A DNA stretch of 64,000 nt from Leifsonia sp. EB41 (GCF_041262565.1 NZ_JBGCCJ010000001.1:1550001-1614000); one strand, 5' to 3'. Positions 39,693 through 48,435 are shown, counted from the stretch's first letter. Notes: generated by a model not told the origin, from the letters alone. Numbers and translations are program-made.

Positions 39693-39713
39693 CCCGAATC
39701 ACTCCACTTCGGG
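39693..39713. terminator. Weak terminator hairpin
   Basis: CCCGAA and TTCGGG pair around a 9-nt loop, followed by GGCTGTTT, just after the LacI stop and before the convergent small gene. Confidence 0.35.
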
Positions 39714-39730
39714 GGCTGTTTCGTGACCAG

Positions 39731-39913
39731 TCAGGGGTTGCGCCCCGCCCACGGATCGACGCTCGAAGGATCGACACCGTCACCAGGCATGCGCTGAATC
39801 CCGCCGCCGCTCGGCAGACGCTGAATCGTGTCCTCGGTCAGCCGGCCAGCCGGCGGCTCGTACTCGCGCTCGCGCTTCAACCAGCTGACGATCCGTTCGC
39901 GGATGCTGCTCAC
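39731..39913 (-). CDS. Hypothetical 60-residue protein
   Basis: A small charged protein starting SSIRERIVSWLKREREYEPPAGR with a predicted N-terminal helix, then a disordered Gly/Pro-rich tail ending DPWAGRNP. GTG 39913 is the first start in frame that leaves the divergent neighbour clear; no good ribosome site is seen. Codon usage is consistent with coding. No family recognised. Confidence 0.5.
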   Translation of the reverse strand: MSSIRERIVSWLKREREYEPPAGRLTEDTIQRLPSGGGIQRMPGDGVDPSSVDPWAGRNP

Positions 39914-39967
39914 GCGCTGGAGGCTACACCCACGGCGCGCTCGTCCGCCTCCCTCGGGATCGACCCC

Positions 39968-39973
39968 TAAGTT
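39968..39973 (+). promoter_or_regulatory. -10 box of a probably leaderless transcript
   Basis: TAAGTT ends 6 nt before ATG 39980; no ribosome site is present. Confidence 0.4.
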
Positions 39974-39979
39974 CGCACT

Positions 39980-40408
39980 ATGGCGCTGTCGCGATGGAAG
40001 ACCCCTCTGATCGCCCTCGCGATCGTCATCGGGCTCGGCGGAACGCTTGTCGGGGGGCTCGCGCTCATGAACCTTCCACCCGCCGTTCCGGCCCCGCGCC
40101 ATCCGGTGCCGGGCCCCGACGCCACGCTCACCTCGACGTCGCAGGCCTATATGGAGGCCGCGAAGAGCAACGACTGCGGCATGACCCGCGCCCTCACGAC
40201 CTCGAACACGACCGTATGGTGCGACGGCCCACGGCTGCTCGCCTACACGTTCGTCGCCCGCACCGGCGACGACGGCACGTGCATGGCGTACTGGATCACC
40301 ACCGACCGCGGCCTCGACGGCACCGACCAAGGCGGCTCGGAACCGTGGTCGTTCTGCTACCGCCAGACCAAGGCGGGCTGGCGGCTCTGGGATCAGGGCC
40401 AGGGCTGA
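39980..40408 (+). CDS. Membrane-anchored extracytoplasmic protein, hypothetical
   Basis: A 142-residue protein with one N-terminal membrane anchor (about residues 8-30), a Pro-rich linker and a roughly 90-residue extracytoplasmic domain. The domain starts LTSTSQAYMEAAKSNDCGMTRALT and has four Cys (DCGM, VWCDG, GTCMAY, SFCY), probably forming disulfides. The opening helix with Cys recalls the small nuclear-transport-factor-like domains of secreted actinobacterial proteins. Function unknown. Confidence 0.75.
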   Translation: MALSRWKTPLIALAIVIGLGGTLVGGLALMNLPPAVPAPRHPVPGPDATLTSTSQAYMEAAKSNDCGMTRALTTSNTTVWCDGPRLLAYTFVARTGDDGTCMAYWITTDRGLDGTDQGGSEPWSFCYRQTKAGWRLWDQGQG

Positions 40409-40454
40409 TCCGCGAATCGACCACGGCCATGACCTGGCTGGGCTGACTCCGCCC

Positions 40455-41096
40455 TCACGCGACGCCGCCGTCGAATCGACGCGCGGCCTCCGCGTAGAAG
40501 AAGTGAAGTTCGGCCAGGGGCACCACCGCGCGGGACACTGCGTTCGCGTCCTGCCCCTCCCGTGAGAAGGGCGGCGGATACAGGGTCCAGCCCTGGTCCG
40601 CACGCAACGACCTGGTGTCGTCTTGCCAGCCGGTCCACCGCAACGAGCCGTAGAACTCGGCCAGCCCTCCGGCGAGCGCCCACGCGACGAAGGCCGAGTG
40701 TCCCCCGCCGATCCCGGACCACGCGAGCGTATCCGGTCCCCAATAGCAGACCTCACCCGCGGCGACGCCCAGGCCTCCACCGTCGATGGCGAAGCGTCCG
40801 CCCAGCGCATCGAAGGCGACGACGAGATGCGACTGAGCGCGGCCTCCACTGTTCTCCTCCGCCAGGCTCGGCAGGCCCGGCGAGCCGCCGCCGAGGATGC
40901 GCAACCAACTGCTGTCGACGAGGAGACCACCCGTGTTCGCGGCTATCGCCCCCAACGTGGAGTGCTGTGTGAGCGGAAGCTCGTGCCCGACCGCGTGGGC
41001 CCGGAAGGCATCCACGGAAAGAACCTCGACCTCCACGGACGCTTCGCGGACCTGGCGGACGACCGCCGGCCAGACGGATTCGTCAGCGTCGGACAT
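40455..41096 (-). CDS. DUF2625 family protein
   Basis: A 213-residue soluble protein matching DUF2625 over nearly its full length. Recognisable blocks: WPAVVRQVREASVEVEVLSVD, STLGAIAANTGGLLVDSSWLRILGGGSPGLPSL, LVVAFDALGGRFAIDGGGLG, VCYWGPDTLAWSGIGGGHSAFVAWAL and LAEFYGSLRWTGWQDD. The fold recalls SUKH/SMI1-like proteins, some of which are contact-toxin immunity proteins, but I see no toxin here. Function unknown. Confidence 0.85.
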   Translation of the reverse strand: MSDADESVWPAVVRQVREASVEVEVLSVDAFRAHAVGHELPLTQHSTLGAIAANTGGLLVDSSWLRILGGGSPGLPSLAEENSGGRAQSHLVVAFDALGGRFAIDGGGLGVAAGEVCYWGPDTLAWSGIGGGHSAFVAWALAGGLAEFYGSLRWTGWQDDTRSLRADQGWTLYPPPFSREGQDANAVSRAVVPLAELHFFYAEAARRFDGGVA

Positions 41097-41225
41097 GCAG
41101 CATCGCTCGCATCCCTGTCATGCCGCGAGCGTACCGGCATCGATGGTCGTGGCTCGGGCACCCGGGCCGGCAGCACGACGGGGCGGTCTCAGCCGATTGG
41201 CCTCGCCGCGAGCGGCGCCCGCTCC

Positions 41226-41231
41226 TATACT
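41226..41231 (+). promoter_or_regulatory. -10 box upstream of the DUF1269 gene
   Basis: TATACT, near-consensus, lies 42 nt upstream of ATG 41273. No clear -35 at standard spacing. Confidence 0.35.
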
Positions 41232-41272
41232 TTCGCCCGAACGGGCAGACACCGCTCTCAAAGGAGACCGAA

Positions 41273-41902
41273 ATGACCGATGCAACATCCACTCCCGCCG
41301 ACGAGTCCGGCGCGGACGACACGGCCGTCAGCGTGCAGGCGGCCGGCATCAGCGACGGCGCTTACGCGCTGATCGCCGCCGATTTCTCGGACGCCGACAT
41401 CGCGATGGAAGCGTACGAAGCACTCAAGGATGTCGAGGACGGCGCGACTGTCAAGATCGACGGGGTCGTCGTCGTCAAACGGGACGAGGACGGCAAGCTC
41501 CACGTGCAGAAGGCCACCGACCACAGCACCCGCGACGGCCTCGCCTGGGGCGCTGTCGGCGGCGCGGTCCTGGGTGTCCTGTTCCCGCCGTCGATCATCG
41601 GCAGCGCCCTCGTGGTGGGCGCGGGCGGCGGTGTCTTCGGGAAGCTGCGCGAGCGCCACCACAAGAAGGAGCTGGCGAAGGAGCTCGAGGATGCGATCGC
41701 ACCCGGCCACTCAGGGATCATCGCGTTGGTCTCCAACCCGGGCGAGGTCAAGATCCGCAAGGCGCTCGAGAAGGCCGACCGTATCGTGGAGAAGGCCGTC
41801 GACGATGCGGCCGCGGCGGACATCAAGGCGGCGGGCAAAGATGGGGACAGCGCAGCCGACGCACCCTCAGCCACCGCGAGCGACTCCACCGACAAGAAGT
41901 AG
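41273..41902 (+). CDS. DUF1269 family protein
   Basis: A 209-residue protein with a DUF1269 core: DGAYALIAADFSDADIAMEAYEALKDVE, KIDGVVVVKRDEDGKLHVQKATDHSTRDGLAWGAVGGAVLGVLFPPSIIGSALVVGAGGG, where the last glycine-rich part may enter the membrane. A charged helical tail and a Ser/Asp/Ala-rich end follow. The family is widespread and often stress-related, with no known activity. AAAGGAG lies 6-7 nt before the ATG. Confidence 0.85.
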   Translation: MTDATSTPADESGADDTAVSVQAAGISDGAYALIAADFSDADIAMEAYEALKDVEDGATVKIDGVVVVKRDEDGKLHVQKATDHSTRDGLAWGAVGGAVLGVLFPPSIIGSALVVGAGGGVFGKLRERHHKKELAKELEDAIAPGHSGIIALVSNPGEVKIRKALEKADRIVEKAVDDAAAADIKAAGKDGDSAADAPSATASDSTDKK

Positions 41903-41906
41903 AACG

Positions 41907-41937
41907 GCAGCGCGGAGCCGCAATCGCTCCGCGCTGC
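41907..41937 (+). terminator. Terminator hairpin after DUF1269
   Basis: Perfect 12-bp arms GCAGCGCGGAGC and GCTCCGCGCTGC with a 7-nt loop begin 5 nt after the stop codon. Confidence 0.75.
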
Positions 41938-42067
41938 TCTAAGCTCTCTCCTGGTCCCGCCCTAGTCGCAAGGCGCACCCCCGCTGAGCGGCCCTCTGGA
42001 GAGGGAGGCAGCCGTTGTTCGAGCCGGGCCGGGATGGGGTGAACTCGACCTGTCCGCGTCGTGGTGG

Positions 42068-42955
42068 TCAGTTGAGCGCGTCGAGCTGCTGCTGAATGAT
42101 CTGCTTCGTTTGGTCCGGGTCGGGCGTTGCTGCCGTGAAGTGACGCACGTACACGAGGATGTTGCCGTGTGGAGCGGTCATCCGAACGTGGGCGTTGCCG
42201 AGTGAATCCAGCTTGTCGACGACCAGGCTGGTGCCGTTCACGTCGGGAGCCGACTGGACGCTCCCGCCTTCGCGGCCGCTCCGCCACGTCTGAGTGAGGT
42301 CGAGGTACATGCTCTCAGCGCCCTGCGGGGTCCGGAACTCGATCAGGACGACCTCGGTCTGTGACCGATCGGCATTGATCCAGCCGTTTCGGGCAGCGGA
42401 GACGAAGCCCCGCTGCTGGGCGAGCTTCGTCTCGTCAGCGCGTGCATCCGCGGCGTAAAAGTGGTCGACGAAGGTGGGCAGATCCAGAACGCCGGTCGGC
42501 GAATTCACCCACGGCGTTGCGTCCGACGGCGGCCGCAGGATCTTGCCGAGCGGTCCATCAGCCTGAGCCGAACTCCTCGCCGACAGTGATGCGAACGACC
42601 CGTCGACGGTGGCGACGACGCTTGCCACCATGGGGAGCAGGACGACGCTCAGCACGAAGGATGCGCAGCCGACGCAGAGACCGATGATGCCGAACGTGCG
42701 CACCCGCCGGACCTGGCGCTGGGCTTCCGCGATCTCTCCGACGCGCACGGCGGGGTCGATCCTGTTCCACGCGGACAGCAGTGAGTACAACGCCAGAGGC
42801 CAGAAGAACAACCAGTTCACGACGAGCCAGCCGGTTGGCTTCCTCACCGCTACCGGCGCGAAGGGAAAGTACCCTCCCGGTGGGTATGGTCCCGGGGAGG
42901 GCATCCCCTGACCTCCAGGTGGAGCGAAGGGACCCGGTTCATGGAATTGTGTCAT
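42068..42955 (-). CDS. Membrane protein with CD225/dispanin-like domain
   Basis: A 295-residue protein. The first 38 residues are Pro/Gly-rich; then KPTGWLVVNWLFFWPLALYSLLSAWNRIDPAVRVGEIAEAQRQVRRVRTFGIIGLCVGC is a CD225 (interferon-induced transmembrane-like) module: helix, cytoplasmic amphipathic loop, helix (about residues 40-110). The C-terminal 170 residues face outward and form a soluble domain with LPTFVDHFYAADARADE and strand-rich segments. Bacterial CD225 proteins are often linked to envelope stress or secretion; the exact role here is unknown. Confidence 0.8.
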   Translation of the reverse strand: MTQFHEPGPFAPPGGQGMPSPGPYPPGGYFPFAPVAVRKPTGWLVVNWLFFWPLALYSLLSAWNRIDPAVRVGEIAEAQRQVRRVRTFGIIGLCVGCASFVLSVVLLPMVASVVATVDGSFASLSARSSAQADGPLGKILRPPSDATPWVNSPTGVLDLPTFVDHFYAADARADETKLAQQRGFVSAARNGWINADRSQTEVVLIEFRTPQGAESMYLDLTQTWRSGREGGSVQSAPDVNGTSLVVDKLDSLGNAHVRMTAPHGNILVYVRHFTAATPDPDQTKQIIQQQLDALN

Positions 42956-43152
42956 TCAGGCTCTTCCAGCTTCAGCTCGGCGGACGCACCGGGTCATGGC
43001 GAGGAGGGCGGAGGCCCCGAGGCTCAGTATTGGGCAAGCCCTCATCACTCCGCCAGGAATTGCGGAGTCGGCCGGCCCCCCAATCCGAGGCATGCCAAGC
43101 CCGCGCTGACTTCGGCATCATGCGGCCCGACATCGAGCTCGCACGTCCCGGA

Positions 43153-43929
43153 CTAGACGACTCCGCGGAGGAAGCCGGTGACGATACCGAGAGGCAAGAC
43201 CGGAAGCTTCGGAAGCGGCAGGGAGGGCACGGGCGGGGTCGGCACCTGGACCACCGGCGGCGGTGTGACCGGCGGCGCGGGCTGCGGGACCGCTGGCGGC
43301 TGCGGCGCGGCTGCCGGCGCCGGTGAGGCGGGCGCGGCACCACCACTCTGGGCGGAGCCGGTTCCTCCGGCTCCGCCTGCATTCGGGGCTCCGCCGGTTC
43401 CCCCGGCCCCGCCGGTTCCCCCGGCTCCGCCCGTCGCGGGCGCGATACCCGACGCGGCCGGCGCCGAGACGCTTCCCGGGCCCGTCGCGCCGCTCGCGTT
43501 CTGAGGAGGCGTCGAGACAATGGTCCCCGCCGGTGCGACGGTCAGGGCGATCGTCGTTCCCTTCGCCACATGCGATCCCTCGCCCGGAGACTGCCGCGTC
43601 ACGACGTAGTCCGTCCCGCCCGTCGGGGACGCTCCCGACTCGGTGCGGGACGACGTCGAGAACCCGCGGGCACGCAACGTATCCCTGGCACGGGTCTCGG
43701 AGAGGCCGATCACGTTCGGCACGGACAGGGCGACGACGGGAGCCGCACCAGGCGCTGACGACTGTGATCGGGCGGGCGCCGGCATCAGATCGGCCGTCAC
43801 CAGGGGCGTGACGACCAGCGCCGCCACCAGGGTGGCGGTCACGAGGGCGCCGGTCCGGAAAGGGTGTTCGACGATCACATCGCCGACTCGGCGCAGTCCG
43901 CCGACCCGCGCGATATGCCTGCCCACCAT
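43153..43929 (-). CDS. Single-PASTA membrane protein with Gly/Pro-rich tail
   Basis: A 258-residue protein with a basic N-terminus, one membrane helix (about residues 27-47), then a PASTA domain (about 70-135; LSVPNVIGLSETRARDTLRARGF and VVTRQSPGEGSHVAKGTTIALTV). The remaining 120 residues are low complexity: GGAGGTGG repeats, then Ala/Pro-rich, ending with a hydrophobic segment PLPKLPVLPLGIVTGFLRGVV. PASTA domains bind peptidoglycan fragments. It lacks a kinase domain. ATG 43929 is used; GTG 43926 is possible. Confidence 0.8.
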   Translation of the reverse strand: MVGRHIARVGGLRRVGDVIVEHPFRTGALVTATLVAALVVTPLVTADLMPAPARSQSSAPGAAPVVALSVPNVIGLSETRARDTLRARGFSTSSRTESGASPTGGTDYVVTRQSPGEGSHVAKGTTIALTVAPAGTIVSTPPQNASGATGPGSVSAPAASGIAPATGGAGGTGGAGGTGGAPNAGGAGGTGSAQSGGAAPASPAPAAAPQPPAVPQPAPPVTPPPVVQVPTPPVPSLPLPKLPVLPLGIVTGFLRGVV

Positions 43930-44094
43930 TCTCTCTTCTCTGCCGATGATCGAGGCGACTGGCGTATCGCCAGCCGTCCGCGGAGACAGTACGCCTCGCG
44001 TGCAGTGTTCGCGAGGGACGCCCAGGAGGCTCGGAGGAACGGAGGTCCGTGCCACCGCCATCCCGGCTGTTACGATCCTGCGAAGGGGGAACGG

Positions 44095-44514
44095 ATGAAG
44101 CGGATCACGGCAGTTGGTGTGCTCGCAGTGGCTGTGTTCACGTTGAGCGGTTGCGTTTCCTCACCGTCGCCGTTCGATGGAGAGCGTAAGGCCGGGGACG
44201 AGCTCCCCGCCGTGTTCTCCGACATCCCGATCAGCGGCGACACGTCTACGTCCCGGTATCAGGGTCAAGCCGACGGTCACCGCTTGTATCTGGTGAAGGC
44301 GGCCACCGGTGATCTGCAGTTCTGCCTGGCGTACACCGACGGGACGAAAGAAGGCTCTGGGTCGTCCTGCTCCGGTGGAACCTGGGTGAAGACGACGCTG
44401 CCGGACCGCGCAGAGTTCGAAGTCCAGCTGAACGGCTTCACCGATGCGCCGGCTGCGGGAGAGAAGCAGATCTCGCCGTGGGTCAGGCAGACGTCGAGGG
44501 CCAGGGGCGCATAG
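44095..44514 (+). CDS. Lipoprotein, hypothetical
   Basis: A 139-residue lipoprotein with lipobox LSGC and Cys20. The mature part is strand-rich (GHRLYLVKAATGDLQFCLAYTDG, WVKTTLPDRAEFEVQLNGF) with two further Cys that could pair. ATG 44095 follows GAAGGGGGA. It is divergent from the PASTA gene. No family recognised. Confidence 0.75.
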   Translation: MKRITAVGVLAVAVFTLSGCVSSPSPFDGERKAGDELPAVFSDIPISGDTSTSRYQGQADGHRLYLVKAATGDLQFCLAYTDGTKEGSGSSCSGGTWVKTTLPDRAEFEVQLNGFTDAPAAGEKQISPWVRQTSRARGA

Positions 44515-44551
44515 CGCTTCGAGCGTTGCCGCTCCCGGCGAGGCCCGAAGA

Positions 44552-45610
44552 TCACGGTGGGTCCTCCGTGTCCCAGGTGAGCCAACGCGCGAGAGCCGCG
44601 CCCTTGTCGTCACCGATGAGGAGGAACCTCACCAACAAGCTCAGCGGCACGGCGAGAATCGCTCCGATTGGTCCGAGGAGCACACTCCAGAGCACGACCG
44701 AGAAGAAGGTCAGGGTGACGCTCAGCCGAACCGTCCTCGCTACGAAATGCGGCTGGATCAGTTCCTGAACGACGACGTTGACGACCGCGTACAGGGCGAG
44801 CACGAGCAGTCCCATGCCCCAGCCACCGATGACCAGCGCCAGCACGAACGGTGGAAGCAACCCGATGACGAAACCGACGTTCGGGATGTAGTTGGTAACG
44901 AACGCGAGCACCGCCCAGACGAAGGGAAGCGGGATGCCGATCGCCCAGATGGCGAGACCGTCGATGATCGCCACGATGGCGCCGAAGATCGTGTTGACCA
45001 CGTAGTAGCGTGCGGTGCCATCGACGAATCCGCGAAAGGAGCGCACCCTCATCGGCTGCTTCGCCGCAAGCTCATCGGGCATCTCGGCCAACCGTCGCGC
45101 GTCGATCGCCATGAACCAGACGTAGCCGAGCACGAAGAAGAGGGCCGCACCCAGGCCGACCAGCTGCTTGCCGGCGTTGAACACCCCGTGCAGGATCGCA
45201 TCGGGCTGAAGCCAACCGCCGACCGTGTCGGCGGACGCCGGGTCGAACCCGAGCGTGCCGAGGAATTCTGCGACCCCGCCGGAACTCTTCTGCAGTTCGC
45301 TCGCATAGTCGGTGAGGACCCGGGCGAACTGGCCGAGGGCGAGCACGATGACCACTCCGAGCACTGCGATGATCGCGTAGGCGGTAGCCACGACAACGAC
45401 CGTGCCCAGCCAGCGCGGCAGCCCACGCCGATCGAGGGGGCGGCGCACCGGGTGTGCCACGATCACGAGCACCGCCGCGAGAATCAACGGGCCGAGAAAC
45501 CCGCGCCCCGCCCAGATGGCCCACGCGGCAACGCCGGCCGAGGCGAGGGTGACCAGGACCCGCGTCGGCTTCGCGAGGCCTATCGGCCGATGCTGCTCCA
45601 GGTCGGCCAT
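44552..45610 (-). CDS. AI-2E family transporter
   Basis: A 352-residue membrane protein of the AI-2E/YdiK/PerM family, with about eight helices: two near the N-terminus, a soluble central part (residues 95-170) and a C-terminal bundle. Family segments include DGTARYYVVNTIFGAIVAIIDGLAIWAIGIPLPFVWAVLAFVTNYIPNVG, where the N-Y-I-P-x-x-G motif is diagnostic, and a late GPIGAILAVPLSLLVRFLL. Members export autoinducer-2 or act as ion exchangers. ATG 45610 follows GGAG at 8 nt. Confidence 0.9.
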   Translation of the reverse strand: MADLEQHRPIGLAKPTRVLVTLASAGVAAWAIWAGRGFLGPLILAAVLVIVAHPVRRPLDRRGLPRWLGTVVVVATAYAIIAVLGVVIVLALGQFARVLTDYASELQKSSGGVAEFLGTLGFDPASADTVGGWLQPDAILHGVFNAGKQLVGLGAALFFVLGYVWFMAIDARRLAEMPDELAAKQPMRVRSFRGFVDGTARYYVVNTIFGAIVAIIDGLAIWAIGIPLPFVWAVLAFVTNYIPNVGFVIGLLPPFVLALVIGGWGMGLLVLALYAVVNVVVQELIQPHFVARTVRLSVTLTFFSVVLWSVLLGPIGAILAVPLSLLVRFLLIGDDKGAALARWLTWDTEDPP

Positions 45611-45878
45611 TGCGATGACTCCGTGTTCAGAGGCGTGGGATGAGGGCACCTCGGGCGATCAACAATTTGTGAGTGCCCCCGCAATGTATCCGAGGTGCAT
45701 ACCGTGGCGCGACGGCGGGTCGCCATGAACTGGGTGCTCGTCATCCTGCAGGGCTGCGTCGTCATCGGCGCCCGCGGAGGTTCCGGCAAAATGCCCCATT
45801 GCCACACCTCGACCGCGCGCATCATCATTCGGCTGACAGCAGTTCCGCGCTTCACAGACACGCAGGGGGTTGGCAATC

Positions 45879-46295
45879 ATGACTCGAACACAGACTCAGG
45901 AACCAGCGCAGCGGACCGGCTGGGTCGGTTGGATCTACTTCGCTGGGGTCGTGCTGCTCATCGGAGCCGCCATCGACATCTTCTACGGGATCATGGCCAT
46001 CATCGGGCCGAACACGGCGTACTTCGTCGGCCCGAACGGCAGAGCCGCATCGTTCAACGTTGCCGCCTGGGGATGGTGGTCCCTGATCGTCGGTATCGCC
46101 CTGATCGTCGCCGCCGCCTGCCTCCTGACCGGCAAGACCTGGGCGCGTGTGCTCGTCGTCATCATCGTCGCGATCAATGCGGTGTCTCACCTGATGTCGT
46201 TGCCCGCGCAACCCTGGTGGGCGATCATCATGGTCGCGCTCGACGTGCTCGTCATCTACGCGGTCACCGTGCACGGGCGCGAACTTCGGTCCTGA
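45879..46295 (+). CDS. DUF7144 family membrane protein
   Basis: A 138-residue four-helix membrane protein. GWVGWIYFAGVVLLIGAAIDIFYGIMAI, NVAAWGWWSLIVGIALIVAAACLLTGKTWARVL and the end ALDVLVIYAVTVHGRE match the actinobacterial DUF7144 family well. ATG 45879 lies 9 nt after AGGGGG; TTG 45870 is an alternative. Function unknown. A hairpin element follows 27 bp downstream. Confidence 0.85.
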   Translation: MTRTQTQEPAQRTGWVGWIYFAGVVLLIGAAIDIFYGIMAIIGPNTAYFVGPNGRAASFNVAAWGWWSLIVGIALIVAAACLLTGKTWARVLVVIIVAINAVSHLMSLPAQPWWAIIMVALDVLVIYAVTVHGRELRS

Positions 46296-46321
46296 CCCGC
46301 GGCCGCGCACGGCCGGCAGAG

Positions 46322-46392
46322 AGTTCGCGTGCGGCGACCGGTTTCCCGCGGCTACAGGTGTTCCGTGGACGCGCCGGTGCCGCACGCGAGCT
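46322..46392 (+). repeat. Structured hairpin element, copy B
   Basis: Arms AGTTCGCGTGCGGC (46322-46335) and GCCGCACGCGAGCT (46379-46392) pair over 14 bp with one G-T wobble; inside, one unpaired G precedes ACCGG/CCGGT. The 32-nt loop shares TTCCCGC, G-Y-TAC, TTCCG-Y-GGACG with copy A at 10841-10910 (24 of 32 aligned loop bases identical). It lies in the 223-bp gap between convergent DUF7144 and S53 genes. Confidence 0.65.
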
Positions 46393-46518
46393 GCGAGACG
46401 AAACCGCGTCCGGTGGGGCTGGGCCGAGCCTGTGAAGCCGGCACTCCGCGACGAGTCAGCAACGACGATCCGGCGGCCGCGCCGAGAAGGGCACGACCGC
46501 CGGACGTCGGGGAAAGGA

Positions 46519-48063
46519 CTACTGCGCCGCCACCAGTTGGCCGACGTATCCGGGAGCGTTCGGGCTGCCCCAACCGGTTGTCAGGTCGTAACCGGACGTC
46601 GTCGGGTATCCCGGCACCGGGTCGGGCGTGACGAATCCGTCGGATCCGAGGTCCCAGATGCGGTTGTTCTGCAGCACGCCGCTCGGCGTCGTCCCGTAGG
46701 TGTGCGGGACGATGTCGTTGAACGCGGCCGACTTGTCGAACGAGGCACTGTAGATCACCGGGTTCAGGAATCCGATCGGTCCCTTGCCCGCTGCCGCGCG
46801 CTGCTGGTTCCCGATTGCGGTGATGGCGGCGAACTGCGGTGACGCAGCCGAGGTTCCACCGTACACACCCCAGCGCGGGCCGCCGTAGAGCGACGGGAAG
46901 TAGGTCTCGTACGTCAGCACGCCACCGTTCACCGCCGCGTTGAACGCCACATCAGGCACGCCGCGCTTTGCGCCGACCACGCCGGACACGGTGCTCTGGT
47001 AGGACGGGCGGGCGTAGACGGTCGAGAGGCCGCCACCCGTTCCGATTCCCTCGAAGCTCTCGTTCCAGACGTTCTCCGAGCTGCCGCCGCTGGTCCACGA
47101 CCAGTAGGCCGGGTTACGCGCACCCGATGCGAGGAACGGCATGTCCTGGGTGGGGGCCCACTGCCATCCCGACATCACCTGCGTGCCGCCGACCGACGTC
47201 ACGTACGGCGAGACGTTCGGGTAGCTCACCTCGGGGGTCGAGCCGACCGTCGTCTGACGGTGCGACCGGGTGACACCGGTCGATCCGTTGTCGCCGGCGG
47301 AGGAGAAGAACGTGTCGCCCTTCGCCAGGCCGCGCTGGAACGTCTGGTCGAACTTCGCGAACTGCGCGGCCGCGGCTCCCCCGAACGCCTGCTCGTCGGT
47401 GCCGAAGGACATCGAGAACACGGTGCCCGATGGGTACGCTCCGACAGCCCAGTCGATCGCTTTCATGAGGTTCGGCAGGCCTTGGACGCCCTGGGTTTCG
47501 GCGGGAGGAGTGGCGACGAGCACGATGTGCGCCTTGGGAGCCATGGCGTACGCCCACTCGATGTCGAGGCTCGCCTCACCGGCCCAGCTCGCGGCCGCGT
47601 TCGGGCCGGACTGGCCGACTCCCTTTCCGGTGGGGTTCTTGTAGTCGGGCTGGCCGAGGGGGTACACCTCGCTGAAGTCGGGTGTGGGGCCACCGTAGGT
47701 GCTGGCGAAGAACGACAGGTCGTTCGCTCCCGTCGGGGTGCCGTACGCGTCGACCAGCACGATCGTCTGTCCGGCGCCGTCGTTGCTCGACGCGAGCGGA
47801 CCGAGGCCGTAGAACGAGCGCAGCTGGTCGGGCCCGTAGCAGTGGAGCGTGGTCGACACCCGGTTGTCGGGTGCGGGCCGCTGGCACGAGACGGCACCTT
47901 GGGCGCTCGTCGCGTCGGTGAACGCCGAGTCGGGTGCGCGCAGCGCCATCGGCTGCACGGACGCGGAGTTCGCGACCGGCGGCGGAGTCGGAGCGCTGAA
48001 CCCGGTGGCGCCGAGTGCGGCGATACCGAGTGCGGCGGCAAGGATTGCGGATCTATTCTTCAT
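46519..48063 (-). CDS. Secreted S53 (sedolisin-type) serine-carboxyl protease
   Basis: A 514-residue secreted protease. Signal peptide to about residue 30. The catalytic domain shows the S53 pair Glu and Asp four residues apart in GEASLDIEWAYAMAP, the oxyanion Asp in FFSSAGDNGS, and the nucleophile Ser in YGGTSAASPQFAA. The C-terminal calcium site is visible in DLTTGWGSPNAPG. The usual long Pro-kumamolisin propeptide is absent: only about 45 residues, with a Cys pair, separate the signal peptide from CYGPDQLRSFYGL. It probably digests proteins outside the cell. ATG 48063 lies 12 nt after GAGGAGG. Confidence 0.9.
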   Translation of the reverse strand: MKNRSAILAAALGIAALGATGFSAPTPPPVANSASVQPMALRAPDSAFTDATSAQGAVSCQRPAPDNRVSTTLHCYGPDQLRSFYGLGPLASSNDGAGQTIVLVDAYGTPTGANDLSFFASTYGGPTPDFSEVYPLGQPDYKNPTGKGVGQSGPNAAASWAGEASLDIEWAYAMAPKAHIVLVATPPAETQGVQGLPNLMKAIDWAVGAYPSGTVFSMSFGTDEQAFGGAAAAQFAKFDQTFQRGLAKGDTFFSSAGDNGSTGVTRSHRQTTVGSTPEVSYPNVSPYVTSVGGTQVMSGWQWAPTQDMPFLASGARNPAYWSWTSGGSSENVWNESFEGIGTGGGLSTVYARPSYQSTVSGVVGAKRGVPDVAFNAAVNGGVLTYETYFPSLYGGPRWGVYGGTSAASPQFAAITAIGNQQRAAAGKGPIGFLNPVIYSASFDKSAAFNDIVPHTYGTTPSGVLQNNRIWDLGSDGFVTPDPVPGYPTTSGYDLTTGWGSPNAPGYVGQLVAAQ

Positions 48064-48148
48064 CGAACTTCACAACCTCCTCATGAGAGTCGCGCGGGGC
48101 TGCTGGCGCTTGTGACGCGGCGTTGCTCGTGCGCGCAATTGGCAAGAA

Positions 48149-48176
48149 AGTATCACCGCCGAGAACGGCCTGTCTA
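48149..48176 (-). promoter_or_regulatory. Likely promoter of the S53 protease gene
   Basis: On the minus strand TAGACA (48171-48176), 16-nt spacer, GATACT (48149-48154), about 85 nt upstream of the start codon. Confidence 0.4.
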
Positions 48177-48399
48177 CGCCCGACCGAGGGCCTGCCGCCG
48201 CGTCCCGTGAACCTTGTTCTCACCACTCGTTCTGCGCCACCCGCTTCACCGTCGCGGAGAACCCCTCCCCTCGAGATCAGGTGCCCGGCGTCGCCTGCGT
48301 CGGCTCTGCCGAGTAGTGCCTCGGACGGGCTCAGAAGTAGCGCCTCAGCGACGGCAGATGCGTCAGGGTGGGCAAATCGCCTTTTCGGGGAAAGCGAAA

Positions 48400-48435
48400 C
48401 CCCCGCATCCCTTGTAAAAACGGGGATCGCGGGGG
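48400..48435 (-). terminator. Terminator of tRNA-Ser
   Basis: CCCCCGCATCCC and GGGATCGCGGGGG pair with one bulged base around an A/T-rich 11-nt loop; on the minus strand the stem is followed by TTTCGCTTT. It starts 9 nt after the tRNA end. Confidence 0.75.

Noticed and set aside
42941-43156. Possible small gene between the CD225-like and PASTA genes
   Set aside because: Antisense start inside the CD225-like gene and composition without coding bias; I treat the 197-bp gap as spacer.
43322-43440. Tandem GC-rich repeats that might be a CRISPR or regulatory array
   Set aside because: They are in frame and encode the GGAGGTGG-type tail of the PASTA protein; no spacers exist. No CRISPR array was seen anywhere in the window.
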